From contig JABAKD010000029.1 in NCBI GenBank assembly GCA_012845835.1, forward strand, positions 14,374,392-14,438,391: a stretch of DNA of 64,000 nucleotides, in the 5' to 3' direction. This DNA is from Undaria pinnatifida (lineage: Eukaryota; Sar; Phaeophyceae; Laminariales; Alariaceae). Each line of letters begins with the position of its first letter. Position 1 is the stretch's first letter. The notes beneath the pieces are model-generated. The model made no database searches. It saw only the letters and a program-made list of their open reading frames with translations, and was not told where the DNA came from. Position numbers and translations under genes: made by a program. Of the stretch, positions 33,490-45,925 are shown in pieces.

Positions 33490-36400
33490 TGTTGTTGTTG
33501 TTGTTGTTGTTGTTGCTTTCTCTCACTAACTCGCATAATCAAGTCCGTGGTTAGTGGACAGGCTCCAGTCACCCTGGAGCTGAGGAGTCCCCCAGGGAAA
33601 AAACACAACCAAACCAAAGGTGGTACACGCATAATCGCAGCTCACGCAATTCATGCCTCCACCAGAAACATATAAATAGTGAAACCGGGAGTCAGCCTAC
33701 GATGTACCAGGTCCATACTGGTGCATACGTCTCACCACTCGCGCCTGGAAAAATCGACTATAACGCTTGCCACCCAAGAAAGAGTACCACGTATTTATTA
33801 CACGCAGTACCTATCACAACGCATACGCACGACAGACGCAAGTCAATTAAAAAAAAGAAACACAAAAAAGAAAAGATAAAGGGAATAAAAGAGAAGAAAG
33901 CGAAAAACGAGAAAGAAAAGGAAAAGCAAGAAAAGAAAGAAAAGCAAGAAAATTCAAGACAAAAAGAGGAAGCAGGGAAAGGAAAAGAGATAAAATGTCA
34001 AACTATTAGACCCTAGGAACTGACTAAAGACGGAATTGGCCTCATAGAGGGTATCAAGTACATCATCAATGGCACTGGGGAGAGAACGCAACAAGGCGAA
34101 TAAGTAAGGGCGGTCTTACGCTATCTTCTGACGGCCATTGGAAGGCCCACAAATTTCAAGACGATGATGGCCAGACCCAGCCTTCAGTGTCTTCGGCAGG
34201 ACGCCCCCCCTCCCCCCCGCCCTCCCTCACCCCTCCCCCCGGCCGCTTAGAGATACCGACGGTGGATGTCGCTGCCCCAGCCTTTGCGCGTCGCCCTGTA
34301 GCTTTGCGTCTCTCCGTCTCATGCCATTTCCGCATGAACAACTCGGCTTCCTCCTCTACTCGTCAAAACCACCTGCCGGCATTTTGAGCTGCCTTTTGTC
34401 ATCCTTCGAATTTCATTCCAAAGACCGACATATGTTCCTTCAGATGAGCCAGCCAGTCCTTCTCTTGCCCCCCTAAGTAGCCCTTACCCACAACAAGCTC
34501 CCCAAATATCACCCTTTGTGGCAGATGCTCCTCCCCCATACGTGCTACGAATCCCGCAAACAATATCCTTCGTTTGCTCACTATCGCCTCTATGCTCTCG
34601 GAAGCTGTACTGGCAAGCGCGTCGGCGTACGATAGGGTGTGATCGTCGCGCTTCCGTTTCCGCCATCTGGGGTATCGGAGGAGCATGGAGTGGTGAACCC
34701 GTCGTAGCCTATCATAGTCAGGCTTGTTCGGGCTCCACGTCATGCAACGGTAAAGCAGTGTCTTGACCACCTTGGCTTTCAACAACCGCTCTTTCAACAG
34801 TAAGCGCACACCCGGGCGATCATAGATTTTCATCTTGTACCGCCGGAAGCACGCCCAGGCCCTCTGAAGACGCCGCGTTATTTCAATGCTAAGGCCTCTG
34901 TCTGCGGTGATAGCCCCGCCCAAGTACACAAACTCGATTGGGTGTTTGTATACCTGGCCAGCTGCATTGATTGTGAGCGACACATTCCCCTCGCCTTTGG
35001 TTTGCAGGCACATGATCTCTGTTTTCGGCTCGGAGACCGTAAGCCCGAACGCCAAGCACGCAGTCACGATCACCATCATCCTCCTCTCCAGCCCTTCTGA
35101 TGATCGCGATACGATGCCCGAATCGTCCGCGTATAGCATACTCCACAATCTCTGCATCTCCTCCTCCTCCTTCCCCCTCCGCCCGTCGACTTTGCCTGTG
35201 CGTGAAGTGCCGTTCTTCTCACCTTTCTCCTTCTTTCGTTGGAGCTGCACCATGTTGTCCGTGATAGCTGCATCAGCGAGGAAGCGTTTCTCGGCCACAC
35301 GCAGTACCGCCGTGCAAAACGTGTTGAACAGCAGTGGCGCGCGCACTCATCCTTGTCTAAGACCTTGACCCACGTCGAATTTATCCGAGCACTCTCCATA
35401 ATCCAACCGCGCGCATTCTTGCATGCCGTCGTGGAATTGGCGGATGACGGCGAGCATTCTCGGTGGCCCGTCAAAACGAGCAAGGGCATCCCACAGAAGG
35501 GTTCGGTCGACGGAGTCATATGCTTTGGTGAGGTCGACAAAGCACAAGTACAAGGGCGTGTCCTTCTTCCGCGCCAGTTCCTGCCGTCGTCGTACTACGA
35601 ACATCATGTCAACCGTCGAGCGTTGGGGTCTGAACCTACACTGTTCTTCTGGCAGAATGTTCTGGCGTTTGCAATAGTCACTTAGGCGACCCGCGACGAC
35701 TTTGAGGAGTACTTTGCCGGCGTGAGCCACGAGGGGGATGCCACGATAATTGCCACACTCTGTCCGATCTTTCTTTTTGTGAAGCATCTTAATCGTTGCA
35801 TCTTTCCACTGTTGCGGCACGCAACCTCCCCTCCGCAGAGCGACGATGATATCGTGGAACTTTCGGAGAGTGTTCAATTCTCCTTCGTCGGCCAAAACGT
35901 TCAAGAGCTCGGCCGGGAGACCATCGGGCCCTACCGCCTTTCGGTTCGCCAACGCACGGATCGCCTCCTCTACTTCGTACCTAGACGGGAAATCGTCCGG
36001 TGGTCTGCACGGGGGCCACTGATTAAGCTCGTCCGCAATGCTCGGGTCAAGGGTCGGCGACTTGGTGTTGAGCAGTTTGTGAAACCACCTCACCCACAGC
36101 ACGCGGATGAGGGCATTATCCCCCACCAATCGGCCTTCCTCGTCTTTGATGTACTGCGAGTGAAACGTTCTCTTCTCTTCCACATCCACCCCCTTTAGGT
36201 GTTTGTAGAAGCCAAACTGATCACCGTCTCGGATACGCCCTTCGAGTTGGCTGACGTAATATTCGAAGAACCTCTGTACAGCTTCCGCCCGCGTGCGTTT
36301 CAGCTGTTTGGTGGTCGCCTTCACGGCTCGCCGTAGATCACGATTGTTTGGAGCAGAACGGACCCGTTTCCTCGCATCTTCCCTATCCTGCCATCGTGCA

Positions 36401-37990
36401 TTCAACTTCGCTTTCGTCTCCTCGGTCGCACACCAGCCCCTTGGTACTTGTTTGCGCCGAATAGGGGGAGCTATGTCGGCCGCATTCGAAAGTAGCGTCG
36501 GTTAGTACTGAGGTAATGTCATCAAAGCTTCGGTATTAGTACCGGGTATCGGGGAGGAGGCAAGCTTGGCTGCTATCGCTTCTTGGAAATTCATCCGGGG
36601 ATGCGGGTCCACCATTACTCTTTGCAGATCAATAGCTCGCCGGTTTTCGGTTACTCTCTTTGGACGATTTGGTGCGATGCGGCCCTAAAGGCGAACATTT
36701 CCGGATACGAGGTTATGGTCTGACTCAGCGTTCTCCCTGGGTGGGGTCCGCACAGTTACATTACGTATCAGTCGTCTATCCACTTGCCGTGTCAGTATGT
36801 ATTCAAGCCTATACTGGGCCTTTCCTCGGTTAGGACTCTGAAACGTGTACGATATACCACAAGCAGGGGTAGCATAGTACGTGTTGAGGAGGGCGAGTTT
36901 GTTATTAGTTGCGTGAACCAATAGTCACTGTCCGGTGTCGTTCAGTTCGTCACGTCCGTATGCACCCAATACCTTGCTGTCGGTCCACCCGATCCCTCTC
37001 ATGCTTGTACGAGCATTTGCGTCCATCAGGACCAGGAGGTGGTCCCTACTGGGTACCCCCTTGACCACCTCGTCAAGTGAACACCAAAAGTAATCCTTTT
37101 CGCGGGTGCTTTTGTCGAGAGTGGAAGCGTAGCCTACAATGAAAGACACACCGTTAGATTTTCCTTTGAATTGGATGCGAACCTTCATCAATCTAGCACT
37201 GATTCATTCAACCGCGACGTCGCCCTTATCCATCCCTGCCACGATAGACTCTTTAACAGCTAAGCCTACCCCGTGGTTCCCCTTCTTTTCGTCCTTTCCT
37301 CCGTATGCTCCTGAGCAAAGCACAACATACCCCGCCGCCGTGAAAGCCCTTGGTCCATCGCGCCTCACCTCCTTCAATCCTATGATATCACAACCTGCGT
37401 CCTCGCAAGTCTTCAGTACCACCTCGGCTTGGCCTATGCCGTTCGTGCCCTTGAAAGCAAGTGTTCGAACGTTGTACGTACCCACGACGAGTTCCCCTGC
37501 TCTCGACCTAGCCCTTGCATCAGTGCGTATTTTCTGAGCAGCCCTTCGAAGACTCCTGCGCCTCCTCCTCTTCTTCCGAGCATCCGATTTCCTCCCTTCC
37601 TCCCTCCGTTTTTGCCCGAGTATTTCCCCTCTCCCTCTTTATTCGCCCAGCCCGCTTCTTGCCTAAGTGCCAACGTGAAGGGGGCAGCAGTCCCGATACG
37701 CCACGTTCATCTCCTTCCCGAATTTGGTGCTTACTCACGTGGGTTCGATCCTCTCTTCTCTGTTCGATACGTGCCCCACGCTTTCCGCGGCGGTGATGCG
37801 ACACTGCGTCCGCAGGCAAGGCTGTTGCGTTACACAAATCCGCGAGGATATTTGTTGCCTTGTCGATGGCTGTCACCACCGGCCCGGCCATACCCGAGCG
37901 CTAGTTCAGCGCACGAGTACGGTCGACGCCACACACCCCGTCAGGGGCTCTGACACGTTTTGGGGAAGCCTCAGGCCCAAGCACCACCCC
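33490..37990 (-). mobile_element. Near-full-length LINE: APE endonuclease plus reverse transcriptase, (CAA)n tail
   Basis: Non-LTR retrotransposon. Reading the minus strand: a basic N-terminal segment from about 37891, then endonuclease (TYNVRTLAF, KEVRRDG, MDANAR, SDHNLV) at 37485-36685. The reverse transcriptase follows to 34399 ([44 protein letters not shown]). The C-terminal part has RRILFAGFVARMGEEHLPQR and no RNase H. From 37485 to 34399 the reading frame never shifts but carries five in-frame stops: three TGA, one TAG, one TAA. One TGA replaces the Cys of QGCV at about 35343. A frame change separates the basic N-terminus from the endonuclease. The 3' UTR (34200-33490) has a pyrimidine tract and ends in (CAA)n at 33491-33515. 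RT wording resembles RTE-like elements; clade uncertain. Inactive but fairly young. Confidence 0.9.
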
Positions 37991-38025
37991 TTAGGGTTAG
38001 GGTAAGGGTAAAACATTAGGGTACA
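37985..38025. repeat. Short TTAGGG-like stretch at the LINE 5' boundary
   Basis: CTTAGGGTTAGGGTAAGGGT followed by ACATTAGGGTACATTAG. It contains three to four TTAGGG-like units where homology to the LINE N-terminus ends. A similar CGATTAGGGTTACC...GGGGTTAGG stretch lies upstream of the second LINE at about 29070-29112. Confidence 0.55.
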
Positions 38026-38289
38026 TTAGCCCACCCTGAATAGTCGTAGATGAAGATCTCCTGGAAATCAAAGGATGTCAACAAAACATCCAGAATTAGA
38101 GAGGGGATAGAAGATGCGGCTATTCGAAACAAACGAAAATGAGGTTATAGATTCCCCCACACCTCGTAATAATGAAGCCAAAATGCCTCATTGCAAGACA
38201 TGCAAACCTTTGCTGGAGCTCACAACCGTGGGAGCTCCAGAAAGGGTATGTACCTACGGTATACCAATAGCAGTTGGCCTACGAAAACA

Positions 38290-39000
38290 CGAAGGGCGCG
38301 GCCGCTTAGCGCAAGGATGTGAAGGGAGCCAACGAGGAAGGTATAGACGCGGAAACAATGTCAGAAGGGAATGCGTGTCACGCTGTGAAAACCAGACAAC
38401 TTTTTACGGCCTGAAGCGTATTGCCGAAGGGGCGGGCGGTAGGGCCGTTTGCCGAAAGGCAAGAGAGAAAGCAAGGAACACTGCCTAAAATAATGTCAGA
38501 GTCCGCTACGTTGGACATGGAAAGCTGACGTGGGGCCATCGGTTAGACGGTGAAAGTGAAACAACCAAGACGCGAAGAAGTACGCAAGCGTCGGGCCATT
38601 GGTCGAAAGGCAGAATAGAAAGAGCCTGAAACGATAGAAGACAAAGGACACTGCCTGAACCAATGTCAGGGTCCGCAAGGTTGGACCTGGAAGGCTGACG
38701 TGGGACCGTTGGTAGAAAGGCCAAACTACAAGGGGCCAGTACGCTGAGGTGTAACGGAAGCACAGGGGCCGTAATGTGGGACCTAGGAGGCTAGCATAAG
38801 GCCCTTGGTCGAGTTGTAGAACGGGAAACGGAGGCTACCAAAACAAATCGCGAAAACGCAGAGAAAGACAATACCTAATCAGTGGCGAAGACAACACCAA
38901 AATGTTGATACTGGAGGCTTGTATGTGATACGCCGGAAAGCTGTGCCGGAGGGCAACAGTGGAGTACTCTTAGAAGCTATCTGGGTACAGTACCAGGAAG
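38290..39000. repeat. Diverged ~170-bp tandem repeats
   Basis: Three or four units share GGGCC.TT.G.CGAAAGGC, then AGGA(C)ACTGCCT(G)AA, AATGTCAG.GTCCGC, GTTGGAC.TGGAA and GCTGACGTGGG.CC. Unit starts lie near 38430, 38595 and 38700, with weaker ones at 38770 and 38900. Non-coding. Confidence 0.5.
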
Positions 39001-39691
39001 ACGGAAAGAAATAAGTGGTGAGGTCACCTCACCTAGCCAAAGCAAATACGCAAACAAGGACGAAACTGAAACGTAGACACAGGAAAACGGAAGGTACTAG
39101 CGAAAGCGAGGGAAAAAAGTCGACATGTGACATCTTGAGAGGTTAACTAATAACGGGTACAATGCCAGCAAACAAACGTAGCGAGGCTATTCAACCAAAA
39201 CAACGGCTCGACCCCCATGGTCTTGCCTGGCCCGATAGTTGAAATATTTTTGAGCGCGAATTTTTTTTTGGCCGAATGTTTTGGTCAACGGCACGTGTAA
39301 AAGATCACAACTACAGGCAGTAAATGTTGCATAACTTTTGATCAAATGGGAGTACGTCGGCAGACAGGATATCGGAATGAAGCACTTGATGTCGTCTACC
39401 CCATGGGATGCCACGTAGAACGATCGACGTGGAATACAGTGGCCAAGAGGAGAGCCAAGACCGAACGAAAACAAAATCTGTGTCAATGTATTTGTTCTTT
39501 CAAGTATACAAAAGTAGAGCCCCGAGCACAACCGAGATTATGCCACTACATGCTCCCTCAAGCTGCATCCATAAACGCATGCCTGCACAACGCGCCTACC
39601 CTGTGGGCACGATAATGAGCTGCCCGAGACAACCATGCCTTCGAGGTACGTGATCTCGCTAACAAACGCGAACCCTTTAATTGACGTAGAC
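39001..39691. other. No gene seen
   Basis: Lies downstream of the transposase-like gene and may include its 3' end or element terminus. I could not find an inverted match to the region beyond 44.2 kb. Confidence 0.3.
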
Positions 39692-42600
39692 TTATGGTCC
39701 ACCTACTTCGAGCTGCACCCCCCCCGGGTAAGCATCATCCCCGAAGCAGTGACACTCGCTACCGAACATCCGGATGGGCCTCGTGGAATTCGGGTTGACT
39801 TTGACGCGGCGTCGACTCTCTGGCACGGTGCAAATGGGACCTGCAGATGACAAGAACTGGTTGTCGTGACGTTTGAAGGCTCTGACTCGCATCTTGTGCC
39901 CGCACGTACGGCAGTGCTGGTTCCGCCGCCTAGCAACCGCCGCCGAAGAAGTGCCTGACACAGCGGTAACATCAGCACCAGCAGCTCCGGCGGCTTGCGA
40001 TGAACTGCTGGCTCCTCCCACCTCCACCATCTGCGGAGTAAACGAAAAGCCATCTGGCGGTGACTGCAGCCAGGGCTCTGCCGGCGCGGCTGCAGCGCCT
40101 TGCACATCCATGGGCGCACGAAGCTGGCTCCTGACGGACGCTCCCACGGTTCGAGCGGGCCGCATAGTGTCCCTCATGTTGATGTTCTCGCCGTGCCTGC
40201 CACGTTCGAGATAGTGTGCGCAAAATGGCTGCTGTCATTTGCTTGCGTACAACGCTGGAACACGGACGGAGCGTGCAGGAAGGAAAAATCAAATCGGGTT
40301 CTTAAATCTTGCTCACTTTTTCCAGAAGGACGTCAAGGATGCAGCCGTCTTCCTGAAGATGGGCACCGCCGAACTCTTTTCTTCTTCTATGGCAGATACG
40401 GTCTTGTTCCACTCGATCGCGAAGGCATCGAAGTCAGGGCAAGACTGCGACCCACTCGCACGAGCAAATGTGAGCCACATTTCACCAAACTTGGTGCGCT
40501 CGTAAGCGGTACTGACCGGCATGGCGGGCACCTGCACTCCCTGCATGATTGCGAGGGCAACCGCCGACTGCGTCAGGTTCGTAAGCTGGACGGCCTCGCC
40601 GTCATTCTCCTGCCCATCTAACTCGAAATCATCAAGCGATTCTACCCCTCCACCCCCTTCTGGAACATTCCGGACAAACCCGCTGCGTTTCCCCGTATCG
40701 CTACACGCGTTCGTCGGCACCCAGTTTGAGTACTTCGCCTTTCCGAAAAGCATGGACGTCATCCTCTGTCAAGACAAGGAGCCGGCGATAGGGAATCGTT
40801 ACTGACCATGCAGCGTCGAATGAATATTATGAATGCGGGGGAAAACTGGGCGATTAAACCGCGACACAAATTATCGCCCGAACCCTTCAAGCAACAACGC
40901 GCTCATTCTATGGACATCCGACCTGAACGGCTTCGAGCGCCGGCTGATCGTAGAACCCCCCAACAGATGAGTCAAGGCCACGGTTGTTGACGGCCTGGCG
41001 CAGGTTCCACCTGTAGTTGTACTCGAGGAGCAGAAGATGAGCGAGAAGTGGTGAAATACACCATGCCGCCAGGAGGCGCATGCGCAAGTGATACCCCTCC
41101 AGGTCATTGATGCCGCGAACACAGCGAGACAGCGAGCAGCCCGTCGCGGAATCCTTGCCTGCCTCGAAATGCAGGGCGACACCTGGAGGGTCACTCAAGC
41201 AACCGGCTTTGATGTGAACTCTGAGTCACTTTACGGCCTCCCATGCTTCTGCTCGGAGCAAAGGTTGCATGGTTTTGGCGTCGAGGAGGTGACCGTAGAT
41301 GCGGTGAACCAAATCGAAGCGATCGGCTAGCTGGTCGGATTGAGGAATCACCCTGTCGGGTTTACAGACGTCATCGGGGGGCAGGGTGCAAATTGGTTTT
41401 TCACTGGCAGCATCCACGTCAATCTCACTTGGGTTTTGACAAGTCGAAATTCGGAGGTCAACGAAATTGACCCGCTCAAAACTAGGAAAGAAACCTGTTA
41501 CACTTTTGAAAACGAAGCGACATTTACACATCTTTAGAACGCGTCCCACAACTTGTCGTACCTGCGGCACCTCTGAAGAAATTACGCTCAGCCGGTTTTC
41601 TTTTTTTCCTCGATCTCTGCAGGAGTCTTTCCCAATAGACGCAGCGCTGCTTCCACGGCCGCCAGATCCTCCGAGTGGACCATGGACAACGCATCTCTAA
41701 GACGCGCCATGTACGCCCCACACGCACCGTGGCTCTTGTGGACAAGTTTGCTCAGCCGCTGCATGGCGTGAAACGGATCCAGTTTGAGACGCAGCTGGCC
41801 CATCTGTAGCAAAGGCGTTTTCCGATGGAGTACACGAGAACGAAACTATTTTTGTTCTTTAGATCACAGAGCGCGACCGCAGGACTTCGATTTCCGAACT
41901 GTGCAATTGAAAAAAAAAAACGGCGCAACAAAGCGTACGCCATGCCCAAGGGTAATACACCCCTCTGCGATCCGTGCCAGGTGTCTAAAAAACCGTTGGG
42001 CACAACCGACAGCCAACCTTTGCTCACCTCAAGAAGGCCTTCCGCTTCACCTTGGCCATCGGGGCCGGCTTCCGCAACGATATGGTCCTCGGCCTCCATG
42101 GGCTCGTCAAGCTTCATCTCGCCCACACCCCGCTCCGTTTCGCTGCGCTCCACCTCTGTTTCTCTCCGTCCCATTTCGCCAGCTCTCGCACTTACAGCAA
42201 GTGACGACGCAGATTCGCTCAGAGCTTCGACGCCAGCAAGTTCTCCAGCGAAGAGCGGCTCAGACGGAGTCACAAATCCAGGCAAACCCGTGACAGCCGC
42301 ACCCGAACTTCCTGCCGTTGAGGACGCGGCTCCTCCACCAGCATTCGGACCGCCGCCGTGACCCGCAGCTGCAGCCGGGGAGGGTGTCATCCCTACTGTC
42401 TTCCGCATGCGATCTGCGTCCCACAGCAGATTTTCACCCAACCGGCCTCCCACCTGCGTGGTCGGCTGGGTCCGTGGTGCATCGGTCTCTTCGGGATACA
42501 AGGTGCTTTCGAGGGGCACAAGCACCCTTGACAGCCGCACGACCCACCGTCGAGTAAGGCCGCGGGTAGCACGTCGAGGGGCGAGGAAGATGCCTGTTGA

Positions 42601-44195
42601 ACCCCATGTCTCCTTTCCGTACTCGATGATGCAGCCTTCTCCCACGCACTCATTTCCGTCCCGAGTGTAGAGACGAACACTATCCCCGGGGTGCAACTCC
42701 TCCGATTCCCTGAAAATCGGATCAGAAAGCTCCGAGATGCGCCCGTACAAGACGTATGATGCGTATGCATCGCGTGCAGCATACCTTCGGCAATGATAAA
42801 ACAAGGAGGACGAGGCAGGAAACGACGGTGACGTTTAACACCTCCGACGTATGCTTTCTCTGCACCACAACAATACCCGCGTGCGCAATGGTCAAGTGAA
42901 CAACGTACACGAAGAAACAGCAGTACGCGAGGATTGGGCTACAGCCGATGCTTCAATGTGTTTCAAACGCAGCTCACCCCCTCTGCTCCTCCCGGAGCTC
43001 CGCCACGTTCCAGCGCGAGAGTCTCAGGTGCTGGTCCTTCTTCAAACGTTGTCCCAGGAGATGAAGGCACAGATCCGCGAGGTTCTGTCTTCGGCCCACA
43101 TCCACCTTGCGCTGCAGCGCCATTCCTGGTAGATCAACTACATTGCGTACTTCCACACCAAAAACCGCTGAAGCCGAGTGCAATCACCCTTGATCCCGAC
43201 ACCCGTCTTGGCGAGACCATCATCCTCCAACAAGCACGCTAACGACTGCGGCAGTTTGTCGGGAGGAGTATGTTGACCATGCAAGACATGAAAGATCACC
43301 ACTACCTTCCCTGTAGCCAACTGGATCGTGGCGGGTGGATTGGGAGGGGCACCAGCACGAGATACCTCCCACTCGATGTCTAGACCAAGAACACGGCCGC
43401 TATCCCTGGCCTCCTGCCGGAGCTTGTTAACCCCGGCCCTGACAAGGTTCGTGTCTCTGCTTGCGTGAATGCAGTCGATTTGCCGTACATCGGGAGGAAG
43501 CTGAAATATCGGACCGTCAGAGGAAGTCGACATATCATCAGCGACATAAAAATCGTGCCGCTCATCGCGCATCTCTCGAAAGATCTCCACCATTAACGCC
43601 TTGTCTTCGCAGCACATGTCAGTGTACAAAACCGTTGGCAACTGAAACCCCCTTCCCGTGCATCGTGTTGCAAACAACACTTTGACGTCCGCCTTGAGTT
43701 CCCTGAGAGAGGCCGGCTGCAAGGCCTTCTGAAACACAACCTGTAGATGAGGAGAAGACGACCACGAACGTAAGGCAAAGACTGCTCCGGTACGAAAATA
43801 CGACAAAATGAACAATGTCCAACCTGCTACTCAACGAATCGTGCAGACAGTGGTCATCATCCGCCGGAGCGGGAACACGGTTCCAGTCAACAAGGACAAC
43901 GACGTAAAGGGATACTCAAGAGTCCGTTCTCTACATTGATACGAAAAAAAAATGGACCGCTCAGATAAACCTCGTATTGAAATTGAATCTCAGCCCTTAT
44001 CAACCACTCGTAACGAACCTGCTCGAATTCGTTGAAGAACGTGACCATGCAGTGGACAGGCTTCGTGCCACCCGCAGCACCGGAGTCGAAAACGCGTACA
44101 AGCTTGACATACTTGTGAGAGCCGTCCACCTTCAGCACTTTTCCGTCAATGCTCTGTTGGCGCAGGTGGCAAAACAACTCCCGAGACCAGCGTTC
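39692..44195 (-). pseudogene. DDE-type transposase with embedded WRN-like DEDDy 3'-5' exonuclease (decayed, multi-exon)
   Basis: Probable DNA transposon gene. Exons by splice sites on the minus strand: 44195-44019 with a first catalytic Asp (LKVDGSHKYVKLV); 43740 to about 43165 with a second Asp (LYTDMCCEDKALM), then exonuclease motifs I (GLDIEWE) and II (GVGIKGDCTRLQ); about 43150-42978 (NLADLCLHLLGQRLKKD); 42784-42028 with motif III (YAARDAYASYVLYGRI) and a GD.VRLY stretch; from 41803 LKLDPFHAMQRLSKLVHKSH; then CVRGINDLEGYHLRMR near 41100, whose NxxE could supply the third acidic residue. A zinc-knuckle-like HCRTCGHKM lies near 39920. All four exonuclease acids are present. A T5 run at about 43167 puts motif II and the next helix in different frames, so this copy is broken there. 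The start is not found (44195 opens after an acceptor). No terminal inverted repeats seen. Confidence 0.72.
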
Positions 44196-44689
44196 CTGGA
44201 AATCACAGGGTTTAACCAAACAATTTGCACGGATGGCATGATCTCACTGGGCAAATGCCCCCTAGGCAATCTGTCGTAGCTTTAATATAATTATGAATTA
44301 TCTACAAAACCACCACCGAGAGAGACGATAAATCGTGAACCTCAACGAGTGGCGACCGGGACAACAGCCGCGCTCACGGCTATACTGCGCTATGACCATA
44401 CCATAACATACCCCGGCTGTGGCGCTTCAAAACAAATGATGGCAGTCGCAAGCCCGTATTTGGCCACCACAGCTCGATAAGCCAAGTGCCTCGACAAAGA
44501 AGAAACGAAACTACCGAAAACACAGACGATACTTCAACACGTCGATGGTTGTTGCATCGCCGTCACGGAAGATCTATGTATTATTCCCAACGCAAAAACA
44601 TTGACAATACGCAATACGTGGTTTCCCGATAGGCGCTAAATTCGTACGAGGCATGTTTCCACCAAATCGAATCGAATTCCATTCGGTTA

Positions 44690-44880
44690 ATAAAAAATTA
44701 ATATTTGTGATGTCACTACTATTGAACGCGAGGGTGACTTTGCTTTGTTTTTCATATGCTACTGCGTTTGGTAGAGGTTGTCAGGCGATCATACAACGAG
44801 CCGGAGGCACGAAATACCCTTCGTAATAGGTTGTTGGTAGTGTGGTCTACCGCAGTGTTAACATATTTGTCTGTACTTCT
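44690..44880 (+). repeat. Dispersed family H, copy 1
   Basis: Paired with 59445-59655: TGTCAC.AC.ATTGA, then CATATGCTACT.CGTTTGG, GAAATACCCT.CGTAATAGG and GTAGTGTGGTCTACCGCA. Function unknown; non-coding. Confidence 0.6.
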
Positions 44881-45559
44881 TTTTCACATTGTTATTATCT
44901 AGTGTACGATTATACGCCCTGTTTTCTCCCCACTGTCGTCGAAGATGTTGTGGCCCTGTAGATGTCGCGTCCATGTCTGGTGCTCTTGTTAGTGGTGCTC
45001 ATGAAAACATGCCCTAGCATGTAGTAGATGATCGCTGAGTGGTATTCCTTTCCTTTACATCAAGCCAGGTAGTATATGTCAACGCAACCGCTTGCTTGAA
45101 AAGGACTAACTATATAAATCCTCACACACCTGATACAGAGGAGACGCGGCCCGAAGATTTTTCAGTATACCGACGGTCAGGAACAGGTTATCGAGCAGCG
45201 CACTTCATTTTTACTACCGCTCCTCACTTCACCTAAAACACTACGGGCATGCGTTGGACCCAGTTCGCTGATGCCCAAAACCAATTGCAAAGGAGGTGAT
45301 GTGGTTGGCTAATGCTATAATGATAAGCGCTGATACGATTACCACGTCTCTTGTTCCGTTTGTTCTTGCGTTCTTGATGAACCTATTATTTGGGAACGAG
45401 CAGTTTTGACGTATTTTAGGTGTGTGTAAAGACTGTATATAGACTATGCGATGTTTCTGAGTCGTAGGGACCTCAATTTGGAATCCAGGGTACATGGGTT
45501 CCATCTTTCGACTGGGTTTCGTATGTAGACGTGTATGTGATTTTAGTGTGTGGGCATTC
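44881..45559. other. No gene seen
   Basis: AT-rich sequence with short frames only. Confidence 0.3.
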
Positions 45560-45925
45560 TTGGTTGATGTTCTAGACTTCGTTATCGTTTTGTTTCAGAG
45601 TGGTGTTTTCGAATACATATTATTTTGTGTCCGTGTGGTTGTTGCTACACGTGTATGTTTGGTTGATGTTCTAGACTTCGTTATGGTGTTGTTTCAGAAT
45701 GGTGTTCTCAAGTACATACTATTTGTGTCCGCGTGGATGTTGCTACACATGTATGTTTTGGTTGATGTTCTTAGGCTTCGTTATCGTGTTGTTCCAGAGT
45801 GGTTCTTTTGAACACGTATTATTTCGTGTTCGCGTGGTTGTTTTTATTCGTGTATGTTTTGGGTGATGCTCTAAACTTCGTTATCGTGTTGTTTTCAGAG
45901 AGGTCTTTTCAAATACGTATTAGTT
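45560..45925. repeat. 99-bp minisatellite, about four units, open in one frame
   Basis: Units start with GGTTGATGTTCTAGACTTCG near 45562, 45661, 45760 and 45861. Then follow GTT(T/G)TGTTTCAGA.TGGT, AATACAT.TTATTT and TGTGT(C/T)CG(C/T)GTGG. The 99-bp period equals 33 codons, so the plus frame stays open as a repeating VDVLDFV.VLFQ.GV motif. The reading frame is more likely a by-product of the period than evidence of a protein. Confidence 0.7.

Noticed and set aside
34886-36505. Plus-strand frames of 130-160 codons over the LINE
   Set aside because: Antisense shadows of the reverse transcriptase.
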